Below are positions 46,332 through 59,451 of a DNA stretch of 64,000 nt, one piece after another. A model generated the notes under the pieces. That model did not search any database, was not told where the DNA came from, and was given only the letters and a program-made list of their open reading frames with translations. The position numbers and the translations under genes are program-made. The DNA lies in contig VTFK01000073.1 of the NCBI GenBank assembly GCA_009617715.1, positions 558,001 through 622,000 of the forward strand, written 5' to 3'. Positions within the stretch are counted from its first letter, which is position 1. Each line of letters starts with the position of its first letter. Source of the DNA: Plectrocnemia conspersa. Lineage: Eukaryota; Arthropoda; Insecta; Trichoptera; Polycentropodidae.

Positions 46332-46581
46332 ATGCCGTCCAACCTGTTCGTGGAGGGCGCTCACGCCACCGACCTGGACGGTCGCACCTTTCAGTTAGCT
46401 CTCGAGCTGTCGCTGATGGGACTCGGCGATCCGATGCCGGCGGCCTCTCTATCGCCACCGCTGCCGCTCTCCTTCTGCCCGCAGCAGCCTCTCGAGGATC
46501 GCGCCAAGAAGTCGCAGAACATGACCGAGTGCGTGCCCGTGCCTTCTTCGGAGCACGTAGCCGAGATCGTCGGCAGACAAG
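46332..46581 (+). CDS. mex-3: mex-3 KH-domain RNA-binding protein, first coding exon
   Basis: MEX-3 proteins bind target mRNAs through two KH domains and control translation; C. elegans MEX-3 and Tribolium mex-3 act in embryonic patterning. Start ATG at 46332 gives [20 protein letters not shown], a leader with [11 protein letters not shown], then [20 protein letters not shown] and IVGRQ at the exon end. The [22 protein letters not shown] block is the invariant start of KH1 in all MEX3 proteins. The donor (GTACGC) follows 46581 in phase 1, inside the last Gly codon of the GRQG nucleic-acid-binding loop. The next exon should begin CKIKALRAKTNTYIKTP; I do not find it before the window ends, so only 83 residues plus one base are present. 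Confidence 0.92.
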
Positions 46582-46660
46582 GTACGCACACGCACGTGCT
46601 CTTATTGATTTTCATCGTCGTCGCGACGCACGCCCACTCCGCGACGCCGAGCTTTCGAAA

Positions 46661-46684
46661 GCCGGCCGGCCGGCCGGCCGGCGC
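46661..46684. repeat. (CCGG)n tract at the start of mex-3 intron 1
   Basis: A run of repeated GCCGGCC units (gccggccggccggccggcg) about 80 bp after the donor site. It is part of the CpG-rich island. Confidence 0.85.
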
Positions 46685-48984
46685 GCACACGTGCTCCTCT
46701 TCTCTCCTCCCTCCGCTCCGCGCTCCGTCCTCCGTCCGCACTCCGCTCCTTCAAGGACGTGCACCGTATGATTGTTGCAAATCCACGCGCCGTGTGACAA
46801 TTACTACGAGCGCACTAATCGTCTAGACCGAATTTACGACCTTCAATAAAAATCATATTCTCCGTTCCCATTACAAATTACATAATAAATTAAATTGCAC
46901 CATCGCCGTCATAATGTGAACGAACGGTTATTATTTATATTTTGTCTCTGGTGACACAGGTTTTGATTATTGCACACACGAAAATTCCACACACAAATAT
47001 ATTTAACTTTTAATTCCTACGGTTTAATATTTTTCTCTATTTTTAATAACAAAAATGCGCGAAAAAATCATGCTAATATAAAGTAATTTTTATATGTCTT
47101 AAAGTACATATGTAAAAAATTGATCTTCTATGATCAGAATGTTTGCTGTTTAAAATTTTCGTTTGTGCAATAATCACCGGACCATACTGGATATGTTTAT
47201 TATGTAGGGCGTTCCCACCACGACGACTAAGACGCGATTTTAGTGTCCAAAAATGTAGAGCGCAAATGTTAATTAGAACTCAAAAATGCACAATAAATTT
47301 AAAAAAGGTATCAACTAAGATTGCTATGCAAAATTAATCATTATACTCTGCTAATTTTGTACGTATGTAAATTACGGTTATGGTTTGAATGATTTATAAA
47401 TTTTGTTTTTATCAATATGCCGTATGCGATGAGAGGCAAATAACAATGGATTCTAATCAGAAAGTAACACGTGTATTTATATTCAAAAAATCGAACTATT
47501 TGCATATTAATCTACTCAAAAGCCCATGTTATAAATTGTTATCTGAATGTCTTTATATCCAATAAGACTGGCAAAACCATATGTAATTGTTTGTAAATGT
47601 CTCGAATGAGTGTGGTTGATTTTGTTTTATTTATACGTATACATATTTTTGTGTCGTTTAAAAAGGCAAAATTAGAAGTAATTTTCAACACGTGAAGAAT
47701 GTATGAAATATCCACATGAGTGGCTAGTTAGGTATTTTACTAATTCTAAGGAGCGAATGAGATAACGTAAATCTAAAAACAGTCGTAAACGTAACTATTG
47801 ACACTGATCTAAAACTGAGCTTACGGTAGAGCTATCGTTTTTCAAAGAGATCTTTATATAAGAATGATCAAAACAGTGTGTGTTGATCAAAGCAGTGATC
47901 ACCTTATGAATAGCTCTCTATAACGAAACTTTTTCTTTGAAGATTTACCTTACATAAATGCACAAACAATTTTAATGTTTAATGGAACAAAGTATTTATC
48001 TAAATGCACATATCTCTTTAATTCTCAGTTAAATTGCACTATGATATCATTTGGGTGAAAACCAAGATATCATTTTTTTTTGCAATTTACGAGTTTGCGA
48101 CAATAACTTATTATATAATTATAATCATTATCACTCTAAATACTGCTATTTTCTGATGCTATTATATTTCTATGAAATACTGCTATTTTAATGAGATAAT
48201 GTTTTTGCACGTTAACATGTATTAGTTAAGAATTGATTTAAAATCATAGATTTGAGAGTATTCATGAATCGGCCATATTTACATGACCATAGATCTCCAT
48301 TTTTGTACTAACGTAAACCGGCCCTCTTCAACCACCATGACCTGCTCCAACTTTGTTCTTCTCCGCCGCCTCTGGGTTACTAGAGGAGTCTAGCCGGTCG
48401 GCGCCCGTTTTTTTCTATACCTATACACATGCACGATCGAGCGCGCATCATCTCCGCTTAGGCCATCATCATGAATGGATCTGTACGATCGCATTACGTA
48501 TTCGTATTTTGTCCCGTCTGTCGCATATAGTATTCTAAGCGCGTAGGCTTCATTGTTCATCGAAGCTGATGCGGGAAGGCGACGAAAACGTAGATCTTAC
48601 TATGAGAAGCAGACCTGTAAACATCGAATTTCGCTCGCAGAACCGAGCTTTTCCGCGCGTCGAACACGTGGGCCACGTATTTGGTCCTTATTGTCTCTTA
48701 TCCGAATCCGTGCCGGATATAACCGATATCGATTACTTTAGGACGCTTTGATCGATTGGAAAGTCGCGCGTCCAACACAATGGTTAACCCAATAAAAAAT
48801 ACAGGATAGTCTCTTCGATATTATGTTTGTCACGGAGCATCGGCCAATATGGAATACACAAACGATCATTGTGTTGCGTGGTAGAGCACGCGCTTTTTTG
48901 TTCTGCGTTCCAAGGACCTCCTTCGCCGTTCCATTTTAATTATGACGGGTCAACGGTGTAATTAAGTTGCGAACTGGAAAGCGC

Positions 48985-49061
48985 CAGCTGGAGTGCAGAG
49001 CCCCACCGGACGCGACTCCCGAAGCACCTGTTCTTTGGGCAGCTGCCCCCCGAGACAGGTG
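48985..49061. promoter_or_regulatory. Cluster of four E-boxes
   Basis: CAGCTG at 48985-48990, CACCTG at 49025-49030, CAGCTG at 49040-49045 and CAGGTG at 49056-49061, in a G+C-richer noncoding patch. Four bHLH or Snail-type sites in 77 bp are more than expected by chance in AT-rich DNA. A further CAGCTG occurs near 49662 and another near 50209. An enhancer is possible but unproven. Confidence 0.35.
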
Positions 49062-52000
49062 TTGTTGCTGTCCGATAACTGCGGGCGCCCATTAAAATCA
49101 TTTGGTCGCAGATCTTCAACTTACGTAGATGCCAACTAGATCATATATATATTCGTCCATGAATTATTCATCTTCGATAAACGATCGCCTGGTAGCAAAA
49201 AGAAGCTCTGCCCCAAAATACGTGTTTTCGTTTCTGGCCATTTTTTTGCTCTTGCATTCGAGAACGCATCCATTGTGTGCAATTCGTTTCGCGTGCGATT
49301 CTTCTGAAGAGTCTCATCCGGCCCGTTCTTCTATACTGCTCGAGTTGGGTAGGTAGGCGGGCAGGTCACTCATTATCTTCGAGTTTTAAGAACCCTCGGG
49401 CTAACCACTTCTGTCGGCCTGCATTGTGTTAATATTATCACTAAATTATACCTGCATCCATTTTTGTGTTTCTCAATCTGTCGTCATAATTGACTAAATC
49501 TCGTTTTCCGTGCAGATTTCGAAACGTTCGCTCGGAGAATATATACCTGGTTGTTTGTTGTAGAGCTTCGGCGGAAGACGCGTTCTGGTACTTCCACGTT
49601 TTTCTGGAATTCTTTTAGTGCCTTTTTTCTACCTGGCCTTTGTGTTAATTGCACCTACCTCCAGCTGGCGCGCCACTAAAAAAATAGTCCTTACAATTTC
49701 CACGGTTCTTGATAACAGCTGCAAAGTCCATTGTTCCCCGAAAGACCCTCGCCGAAGATCGACAGTCGCCTTATCTGCATAACGTGTGAAGAACTTAATT
49801 TCGCACGTTGTTCGCGATTATCCCGGGTGCAGTACTATCGAGCGGTGTCGAATTGCCGCAGGATGTATGGGGTTAACGTTTCGAAGTCCATATTTTATTA
49901 CTGCGCCGTTGAAAATCGATAGTCTTCGGGGATCGGGTTCTCTCTGGTTCTTTCTGACGGACCCTCGGATTGTTGTGTGGTCTCGGGGAGAAGATGCGGG
50001 CCTACGCGTCATCCGATATCGATAGTGCGGGCAGTTGCGTGCCTATTGTCCGAAAAATTGGGGTTCCGACAGGATTCTCCGCGAGCGGCGCTAAATTATC
50101 TTTTTCCGTCTTTGCGGTCAATTGCGAAACGGCTCCATACATATGTGGAGCGGACAAGAATTTGGCGGCAAAATTTTAGACAGGTTATAAGCGAGGGTCG
50201 ACGAGCGGCAGCTGCCAGGAAGAGGGAAACATCTGCCGAACGACTCCCAACGTGCGTCATTTATCGCTTCGATTCTTGAACACGCATACATTTTTAAGGA
50301 CTTTTATTTATTAATCTACATCAAACAACTAGTAGGAGTACGGTGCAGATAAGCCAACACATGCCATAGGTGTGTAAATATTATTGGCACACTTTGTGCT
50401 TTGTCGTACGACCACCAGATGTAGTAGTAATTTCGGCGAATCATAGAAGGAAATGTAATATTCGGTTTAAATATTTTAAAACAGAGTTTTCGACCCGAGC
50501 TCGTGCGGTAAACGGCAGATGCTTTTGGGACTACTTTTTGTGCTCGTTTGAAGTCCTTTGGCGTCGGTCCTTTCCTTTCAAATCCGTACATACCTCAATA
50601 CCTGCCTCCGTGCGTGATTTCAGTCAAACGCATCGCGTGTTTTGGCTTTATCTCACTCTTCTCTATCAAAACTTTTATATAACGTGACCTCAAAAGCAGA
50701 TGAATTGGTCACCTTCGCTTCGCTGTGTGTAAATATTTAAATCGAAGCAGACCTTTGGCGAAATATGTGTTTGTTTGCTATAAAATATCCGACGCGCACT
50801 TCTGCCTTCGGGTCATTTCAGTCCAGTCTCACGGTCACGAAGGAGATGGGCCTCGATCCATGCAAATGTTTCATCCGAAGCATAAGTCACAAATCCAGTC
50901 GTTCGGAATATTTGCTTTGATAATATAGGGATTATTGGGAAATCAATCTCGCAAGTAGTGGCGGAATATACAATATTACACCAAATCGGTGCTAAAATCG
51001 AAGATAAGAACAAACAACACTTGAAGGAAGAGTGACATCAAAATTATTACAAAAAAAAACTACTGCGTAAAAGTCAACAATCAGCTAGAAATGAACACAA
51101 AACTTAGAATGATCAAATTTTTTCTAATGCCGGTTAAATTTTAACAGAAAGTTAAATCTTTTTTCTCGCTTTGCGGCCTTTTTTATTGTTAATATGAAAA
51201 TCCACATTTTTTAAAATAATAATTTACATGAAATGAAACAATATTATGTATAAAGTACATTCATAAGAACCACCTGATTTTCGACATTTACCTTCGATTT
51301 TCTTTCTGATTTCTCGGCCACGTCCGAGCTCATACAACAAACCAGTTTTCAGGCATTCCAGTTCTTATTATTCCGACGAACGAACATGGTCAAAATCATT
51401 ATGCAACGAGTGGTGTATTTTTACCATTTTGCGCTTTCAAAGCAGAGTTTCACTATTGTATATTTTATACGCTTTCAGGATTTTCATTCACGCATATGTG
51501 TATCTACCGAACACGACGGAGACATATGGCATGCGTGAGATGATCTCAACAGGTTTTTTTTTATCCATTCTGACAAAATTACCCACGATTTGGCGATCGG
51601 TTCTCCTTCGGCTCGGTTTTTTAAAAATGTATCAAGGATAACGAGGTTAGTCGTCTCGTCGGTATCCTTTGTTCGCTCGGTTATCAACAGCTCATAATCA
51701 TCGTCTCGGGCATGTTATAATTATTGCCCAAAAAACATGTGTATGTATGCATAAACAAAAAAAATATATCGATTCTTCGAAATGGTCGTACCTTTGTTTG
51801 TATAAATATCGAATCGGACCCCAAAGGTAAATTTAAAATATTTCGAGATTTCCTTTTGATGGTCGTTGACTTGCGGTCGAGTGACCTTACATGCCCCATA
51901 TAATTTGCACAGATCCGCGAGGTCAATTTTAACTTAGTTCCAAAAAAGGCATACCTCGTGTTACGACCGCGTTAAAATTTAACTTCGTATCGAATTCGGT

Positions 52001-53949
52001 TAATATCATACGATTGCGCAAGACTTTTTATTTCAATGTCGTCACTCTCGAGCAACACCACGAGGCGATATTTCTTACCAGAATAATTATCATTAGCCGA
52101 ATGTATAATATGTATGTATGGAAAAAATCTTAAATGTATTTAAACATAAAAGAGCGAGGCCGTTCTGAGAGTGGAGTACACGTGGACGGTAGTTTTCAGT
52201 ACGCAATGTTTTTTTGCTCCATAAATAACTATGGGAAAATTAGCTTAATTGTATATTTTTAATGTCTTTGAAAGGATTGTCGCAAATTCATTTTCATATT
52301 AGTATATTAAATCAAAATCGTTTAATGTTGCACTAGTGTTGAATAAGCTATTCATAAATTCTTTATCGAACTTCCGCAGAACATGTCCTATATTTATATT
52401 TGAATGAAATTCAGATAAGATACGTTATATTTACAATGAAACTATTTTTTATTTACATTCGTAATCTAGTAAAAAGTTCTTGCTCGTTCATGCATTTGTA
52501 TTTGTTCATACATACCTATATTTTCATATAAAAGTTTGAATCGAATTGTCAGACAAGTCAACACGTGGCTATAATAATCAACAACAATAGTCTCGTCTAG
52601 ATTCTGTAATTATTTTTAAGTTTATTTAATGCGTATACAGCTGCCTGTATATGCGTCGTATACACGTGAATCGATCTGCTATGATGATCCAGCGTAAAAC
52701 TCATCTTATTATCCACATCAATATCATCAGGATGAACCCTTTTTTCTGCGTCTCATTTTACCTGGTCGAGTTCAATTTTTTCCGTGCGACCCGTCCTTTG
52801 TTCGTTACCGGACGTTGGATGCGGTTAATGAAAAAAGATAAGAAGCAGCGCATTAAATCGATGCTACCAAATTGAAGTTAGATTGACCGTTTCGGGAGCT
52901 TCGGTCGCTTCCTGCGGCTTTTTCAACTTCCTGTGGAGTTCCCACGGGTGGGTGGGTTTTTTCTGGCTTCTGCCAAAAGAACCGGAGATCTCGAGAGGAA
53001 ACCTCATAAGTACACAACAATGCCAATAAGTACACATCTTAGGACAGGTGTGCTCAAACCTTTGTTGTTTATAAATAAGTTGTGGCGTGCCACGTCGGTG
53101 GTCATGGCTGGAGAAAACATGGCCGCGTTCGGGTTTGGAAGAAAACCGGTTAAAAATAGGCGATTTACGACACGCTTTAACTGCGAAACGTGACGAAACG
53201 TCGAGCCGAGGGTTTATGCATTAACTGCTTCATCTCGTCATATTTGCTGCAATTGTTTTGAAAGCACGACGGTACTATGTGGGTCAATTTTTTAACCGCA
53301 ACCCCTCCGAATGTTAATTTGCCGCAACCCTACACGCAATTGGATACAAACATATGTATGTAAATGTACACACATCTGCTGCAATTTGTCTCGCAGATTA
53401 TACAATTGTATTTTTATAGCAATGCGTTCATTATCGGCGTTTACTTTTAACTGTTTGCTATGGTCATGATGATTATGTAGAGATGAAGATATAAGATGTG
53501 GGCCATCATCGATTAGTAGCATAACCGAAGAGGCACACTATATTTATAGAATATTTGTTTGCACACTTCGAAGTCTTTAGCGGTAGATCAAACGCATGTA
53601 GTACATACATATATTTGTCAAAAATATTCTTATATAAAATTAACATAAACATTTGGTCATATTTGCAATTATACTTCAGTAAGAATAGAACAGGCAATAT
53701 TAATACATAATTTAATTTGTTTTGGAATTTTTGTTTAAAATGTGTTCTAAGAAATGGTTAGTATTCATTATTTCGATAGTTATCTACATATGAAATTTGT
53801 CAATTAATAAATTCGTAAGAGCTTTAAAAATGTTATAAAAGATCTTAGTTGATTATTCTGATTTTTTTAGCGATGTTTCATTCATGTTTTATTCTCGGAT
53901 AAAGTATAATTGGGGTTCTACGCTTAAATATTTTATTTAAAAAAATATT

Positions 53950-54520
53950 TTTGTTTTTATTTACGCACATAAATAGGAAAGCGGTTCTTCAGGAAAAGTA
54001 CAATAATATCTGAATAAAACACGGATTTAATACCACATTAACCATAGAATTTTTCAATTTCAATCGTTTCTATGAAATCGAAATTAGTGATTATTATATA
54101 GTAATTCCGTAATCCTAGACTCCTAGATCTTACGGATAGATAACCAAATTAATGGTCAAGTCACATAAATAAATCAATTAACTGGATGAATGGGCGTAAA
54201 TCATTCTCCCCTTGATATCAAAAATAATACATATGCGTGGGATTGATATTTTTATACAATATTAATATTTACGTACATAAATAGGGATGCGTTTCTTCAG
54301 TAAAAGTACACAATTAGAACCTTTCTCAATGTATAGAATTCTGTGACTGAATACCCACACAACAGATTTTAATCCAATTGACCCAAGATTTAGGCAAATT
54401 TTAAGAAATATGCTATACTTCTATCGGGGCTAGGAGATCGAAATTATTTATTATTACTAAATAATTTTAATTGATTCATAGATTTCCCTAAGCTCACGGA
54501 TGAATAATTAAAATTAAAGC
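53950..54520. repeat. Diverged direct duplication, about 200 bp x 2
   Basis: The phrase tttacgcacataaatagg, followed by gcggttcttcaggaaaagtaca (about 53960-54003), returns as tttacgtacataaatagg and gcgtttcttcagtaaaagtaca (about 54269-54312). Weaker similarity follows in both, ending in a cggatagata/cggatgaata pair. It is an old tandem duplication or two repeat copies. Confidence 0.55.
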
Positions 54521-54809
54521 AAGATAATTCGTATAAGCTGAAATAAATAAAATAATAAAATACGTATCAATGATTTTTAGTAGTTTACACTGTGGTGTGA
54601 TGCGTTGGGTTAACGCCCGCCATGATGCAACGGAAGATTTACAATAAATTTATATTCACGCTATGCGAATATTACTTTTGAATTTGGAATCGTGGATTTA
54701 TGGAATTTTAGGCGAAGCTTAGGTCGGAGTTGTATTTATCTTATACACACTTATCAATATATTAGATATAGTGAACACGGGACTATTGCTCACATGGCAA
54801 CTGGTCACA

Positions 54810-55735
54810 CCTAATTTCATCGCTATGTATAGTCGAATTATTTTTTAAAATTCGAAATAAATGTTTAAATTCTACATTAACCTAATCGTTCGGTGATCAT
54901 TGCTCACACGGCAATTAGTCACAGAAAGATTGGTTACGCGGATTGGTATATTGGTCACAAAGCAACTTGCTCACACATAAATTGATCGCTCACAAGGCAG
55001 TTGCTCACACGGTAAGGAAAGGTATCTCATTTTAATATACGTTCATTGCATACAAATTATTAAGACATTCATGATAGGCTGACGAATTTTGGATAAAAAA
55101 ATATATTTTGTATCAATTTCTTCATGTTTACAAATACTTTAGGCCGTCGATATATATATTATTGAAAATTGAATTATTTAAAAAGTAGTTTAGAATTTTT
55201 TACTTTAATTACAATCTAAATATAATTGAATACCTTTCTCAATATGAAATTTATAATTATAATAACGTTGAATAAGATTTTTTATCGTTATTATAATTTT
55301 AATATCTATTTTAAATATTGGATTTTATAATTTTATTCTTCTTTACGATCGGCTATTATATAATTACGTTGTTTTTATCTATCCCCGTTTATATTTATAT
55401 ATTCAGTTCAACAAATCAGCAGCTTTCATAATTAAAATTATCCATATGCTTTCGATTTTTAAATCAAAAATACTTAATTCCTACATTATTATATTTTTCT
55501 TGTAAATTATTAAAAATAGTGATTTTTTCACTTTGTACTGTTAATATTGAAATTAAATAAATTTTCCTTTTCTGAAAACGTGAGCAATATTCGTATGAGC
55601 AATAATCCGCATGACCACTCTTCTTGTGACTTGCCATGTGAGCAATGATCACCATTGGGTAGATGTGCATTTCAGTCGTTTATTTCGATTTTTTTTTTAA
55701 ATAATTTGCCTATACATAGTGATGAAATTATCTAT
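54810..55735. repeat. Long inverted repeat (arms about 170 bp, 0.9 kb overall)
   Basis: The left arm 54810-54990 and the reverse complement of 55570-55735 align well. Shared phrases are taatttcatc-ctatgtatag, cgaaataaa, ggtgatcattgctcaca, ggcaa and ggt-atgcggatt. By eye the match is about 75-80%. Both arms hold repeated words of the type ttgctcacacggcaa, with more copies just left of the left arm (54785-54805). No coding sequence lies in the loop. It is probably a foldback or MITE-like element. Confidence 0.7.
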
Positions 55736-56427
55736 AGAAAAAATCGTAAGTGTAAAAATTGAATTCTAAACCGAAATCTACCGAATCCAAATTCCTAGTA
55801 TACGCGATTTGCTCGAAATATCTGCTAATTTTAATGTGTAGATAAGTAGGGTTTGTTTTCTACATTTTCTTAAAATTTGAAAATTTATGCCCTTGAAAAA
55901 AAGGTTGATTTTATTTAAAATGTTAATGCAAAGTTTGGTACAGGAAATAAGGGTATTCGAGTGCATCTTGAGCCCCTTTTGAAGTATGTCATTAAATATG
56001 TAAAATTATGAATAAAAACATTAAATAAAAAATAAATATTAAAAAAAAAGATTTAAATATATTAGTAATACCGTCACGTATAAAAATTGTAGTGTAAAAA
56101 TGAGCCAAAATACATGTTAAAAATAGGGTTTATTAAGTTTCACCATTTTTTTAAATCGGGGAAGGGTATGTGAGAAAGGGTGTTGTAATGTCGTTCTTGT
56201 TAAACGAACTACAATAGTATTTTTTAATTTTTTACTATTTTTACATATAGTAAATAATGTAATAATGCATTTTATGTACTGAAATAAAAATCAATACATA
56301 TAGCGCTTGTTACAAATTCCTCCAAACATCGGATTGAGTTGCCGCTGATGAAGGTGTCGCTTGTTGACTCTGGACCATCATCATCACTTCACCGATCATC
56401 ATCATTATATCACCGTCATGATCATGG

Positions 56428-56720
56428 CTAGTCGCTAGTCGCATATTGGCGGCCAGCACCAGGGCAGCAGCAGCGCGAGGCGGTCGATCGCCGCCGCGGC
56501 ACTGACCTACCGCACTCCGCTCGCCGGCTCTGCGCTGACTCGGTCACCGGCTGAGTCACAGACACACTTCGCGTAGACGCTCGCGCCGTATTTATAAAAC
56601 CACCTCCTCGCCGCTCGTGCCGCCCTGGTGCAAGAGCGAGCGCCGCGGCGTTAGCGCTGCCGTCGCTGCCGCGCACCCGGTTTGTTTTCGGTAATAATTA
56701 AACGGGCGCGGTGGACCGTG
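56428..56720. promoter_or_regulatory. GC-rich island with TATA box and TGACTC/GAGTCA motifs
   Basis: An abrupt G+C-rich island. TATTTATAAAA at 56589-56599 reads as a TATA box on either strand (TATAAATA on minus, TATAAAA on plus). A palindromic arrangement of TGACTC and TGAGTCA (AP-1-like) flanks GGTCACC at about 56537-56557. TCAGT, an arthropod initiator word, is at 56501-56505 on the minus strand, further from the TATA box than usual. It could be an internal promoter of mex-3 or of an unknown transcript. The direction is not settled. Confidence 0.4.
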
Positions 56721-59443
56721 CTATGTTGTTTTCGGGAAGCGCATCTCAACTTGCGGCTCGCGTCGAATTATCAAGATAATCGACGATCATGTGTGTGGTT
56801 GCTCGCCTTCGCAGGAAGGGAAGCACGAGACCGTGAAGCGTTCTAGTTCAATGCCGGCGCTCTTGGATCTACTATTATGGCTAGAACTTGCGCGATTGAG
56901 TAGTTTGTTCGCTATGGCAGCCGATAGCGTAGATCGCCAATGGCTCGAGCGTGACAGATGGGTTTCGGTTTGCCGTTTCTATGCTATATATTGAGACGAA
57001 TTCGGGTGTTAACTAGCATTTAACCAATTTTGTGGTTTACTAGTAAGTTAAAAAATCTGCTTCAGATTACTAAAAATTTCTCTAATTAAAATTCATACAG
57101 CGACTCTTTTCTTTAGTGCCTTTTGCAACTTGTCGCAACTAGCTTTTTAGATCAATTTTAAATTAAACCATTCCATAACCATATGATGTCTCCATCACCA
57201 CGTCATAAAAATCTATCAAACTGGTATTTATAGTACTAGGTATACTGTAATTGTTGTATTTATAGTAGGATTGTTATGTAGTGGTAAGGTTTTTATTAAG
57301 CTTGAAAGAGTAGAGGTTTGATTTATATTAAAATTTTATTAATATAGTGGGGAAATGTGCTCGTAGTTCAAAACACTCGTATATTAAAGCAACTTCCCCT
57401 TAAGAATAATGATTCGTTCAAAAACTAAACTAGTGTAACTAAACTAAATTAGTGTAAAAATGACGTATTTGAATTTATTAATTATTCATATCGGAATTTA
57501 CTGATAGCTCAATGAAACTTGCTTTTGAGGATTTGGGGCAAATGTGACATTGCATTGTCATTGAATAGATACATGGCTCGCACTGCTTCTTTAGTCCCTC
57601 TCCTCAGACGAGATCTCTTCTAGCTCGCGAATAATTGGTAACCCCACCCCATGCTTTATCGGTGATGTTGAGGCATCACACAAATTTGTTCATTCTGACA
57701 CTTTTTGAAGCTAAAGATGACATACCGATCCATTGACAATGGAGTGTTGTTGGGAGGAAGAAACAAACTCGAATTCCCCGAGTGAGTTATATTGAGGTCT
57801 AGAGGATGAGCAGATAATTTTCTAAAAAGTAAGTCCTCATTGTATGGAGAATCATCAGCTCGTTTATCAAGTCAAAAATGATAAAAATGTTCGTATTGCA
57901 AAACACGCGTAAAGTAGTACATTTTGTGCGTTACAAGTTTAACATGGTTTAGTCTTTAATAATCATAGGATAAGAAAGTGCACACAAAAATCAGTTAGTG
58001 GCCTAGGTTTCCTTTGGCAAAATCGCCTCTTTGTTTGTGTGTTCAAGTTCATCAACACCGACCGACATGAGCGTTTTCCTCCTTCATCATCACGACGATG
58101 ATGATGATGCCTTCGAAACCGGATTGCGCCAGAGTTACGTCATCTTTATTAGCGATCGAGAAAAATGCTTGTAATAACAATGTTACTTCGGAGAAGGCGC
58201 ACCAGTTTCGCTTTCGTCGTGCGAAATAATAAATAACAAACGCAATGGATTCCTTAATGGACGAAAATATTTTCAAGGTTTCGTCGATTAAGTCGAACAG
58301 GAAATTCCTAAAAGGTTCACGCATTCGAGTTGTAATGTACGATGATAGCATTGCATGGTTACAAAGAGCGGACGAACGACATGGCAGGAGACAGACGTAA
58401 AAATAGTAACGTAAATATAGAAAGAAGGAACGAGGGGTACTTCGTCTCTCGCTCGCGCCGATGCTCTTTTTAATCCCTTTTTCAACTCTACTGCATCACA
58501 ACTCTTGAATAGCGTTTGACCATTAGGACGTTGGCCGTCGATACGGGGTTGTTGCACCTCTGGTCGAAACCTTCAACCATAAACCATTCTCGTCCATTCA
58601 CGACGGCGAATCTCGGATCCCGCGGTGATGAAATCATTCGCCAAGAATTCCCGCTGAAAACTTTCGAGATCGAGCTGCTAACGACCCGCAGTGTATAATG
58701 ACCCTAAAATGCATCATGTGTGTTGGGAATACAGGTTTATTTTAGCGACGCTCGTTGCTGCGATTCGTCATATTTGTGAGCGAAACCGGATGGGATCCTT
58801 TGAGGATTCCGCCCGTCTGTGTAGGAAGAGGAGAATGGAACTAATGCGGCGATCAAGGGCGTGGGAGAGGATGCTTTATGGGAAGGAATTCCGTTTCGAG
58901 GGATAGACGCTCCCTAATGGTTGAGTAGGTCAGAAGACAGATTTTAAACTTTTCTTTAACCTTAGTCTATGAAGTTTTAAATTTGCATTGAAAAATACTT
59001 GAATGTGAAATCTCCGGCAAAATCTGATTAAGATGCAGACAGTGTTGGCACTGTGGCGAATTAACATGTTTTGATAACTTCGTGACATTATTATTATTAG
59101 AATTTGACTACAAATCGAAAAAGGTATATTTTTGAAATGAGGAACGCATGTTACATAAATTATGTAGCGCACATGTGCTTCACTCAGGCAATTTATTATT
59201 TAGGATTATAGAGCGTTCGCTGTGTTACATTTTGAGGTGTAGAACGCCATAAAAAGATCTCTTATGTTTAATTAGTCTTATCAGAAACCGTCTCCGAAAA
59301 ATTCCTTCACTGGTCCGATTAATTGGACCGCCTTTGTCTCGGGTAGCCATGTCATTTTTTCGTGCCAAACTGGAGCTCTCGCTCTTCATGGTGCATTCTG
59401 AATGTGCATTATGAGCAGCCACCACATGTCAATTGACGTGAGG

Positions 59444-59451
59444 TGACGTCA
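59444..59451. promoter_or_regulatory. CREB/ATF consensus site
   Basis: A perfect TGACGTCA, preceded by a second half site (tgacgtg at 59434) and followed by cgtccgg, in a G+C-richer patch of mex-3 intron 1. The full site is also seen at 40492-40499. Confidence 0.4.

Noticed and set aside
46015..46826. Long overlapping ORFs on both strands in the mex-3 GC island (up to 238 codons)
   Set aside because: Arg/Pro/Ala-rich translations on both strands are a by-product of high G+C. Only the 46332 frame up to the donor at 46582 matches a family.
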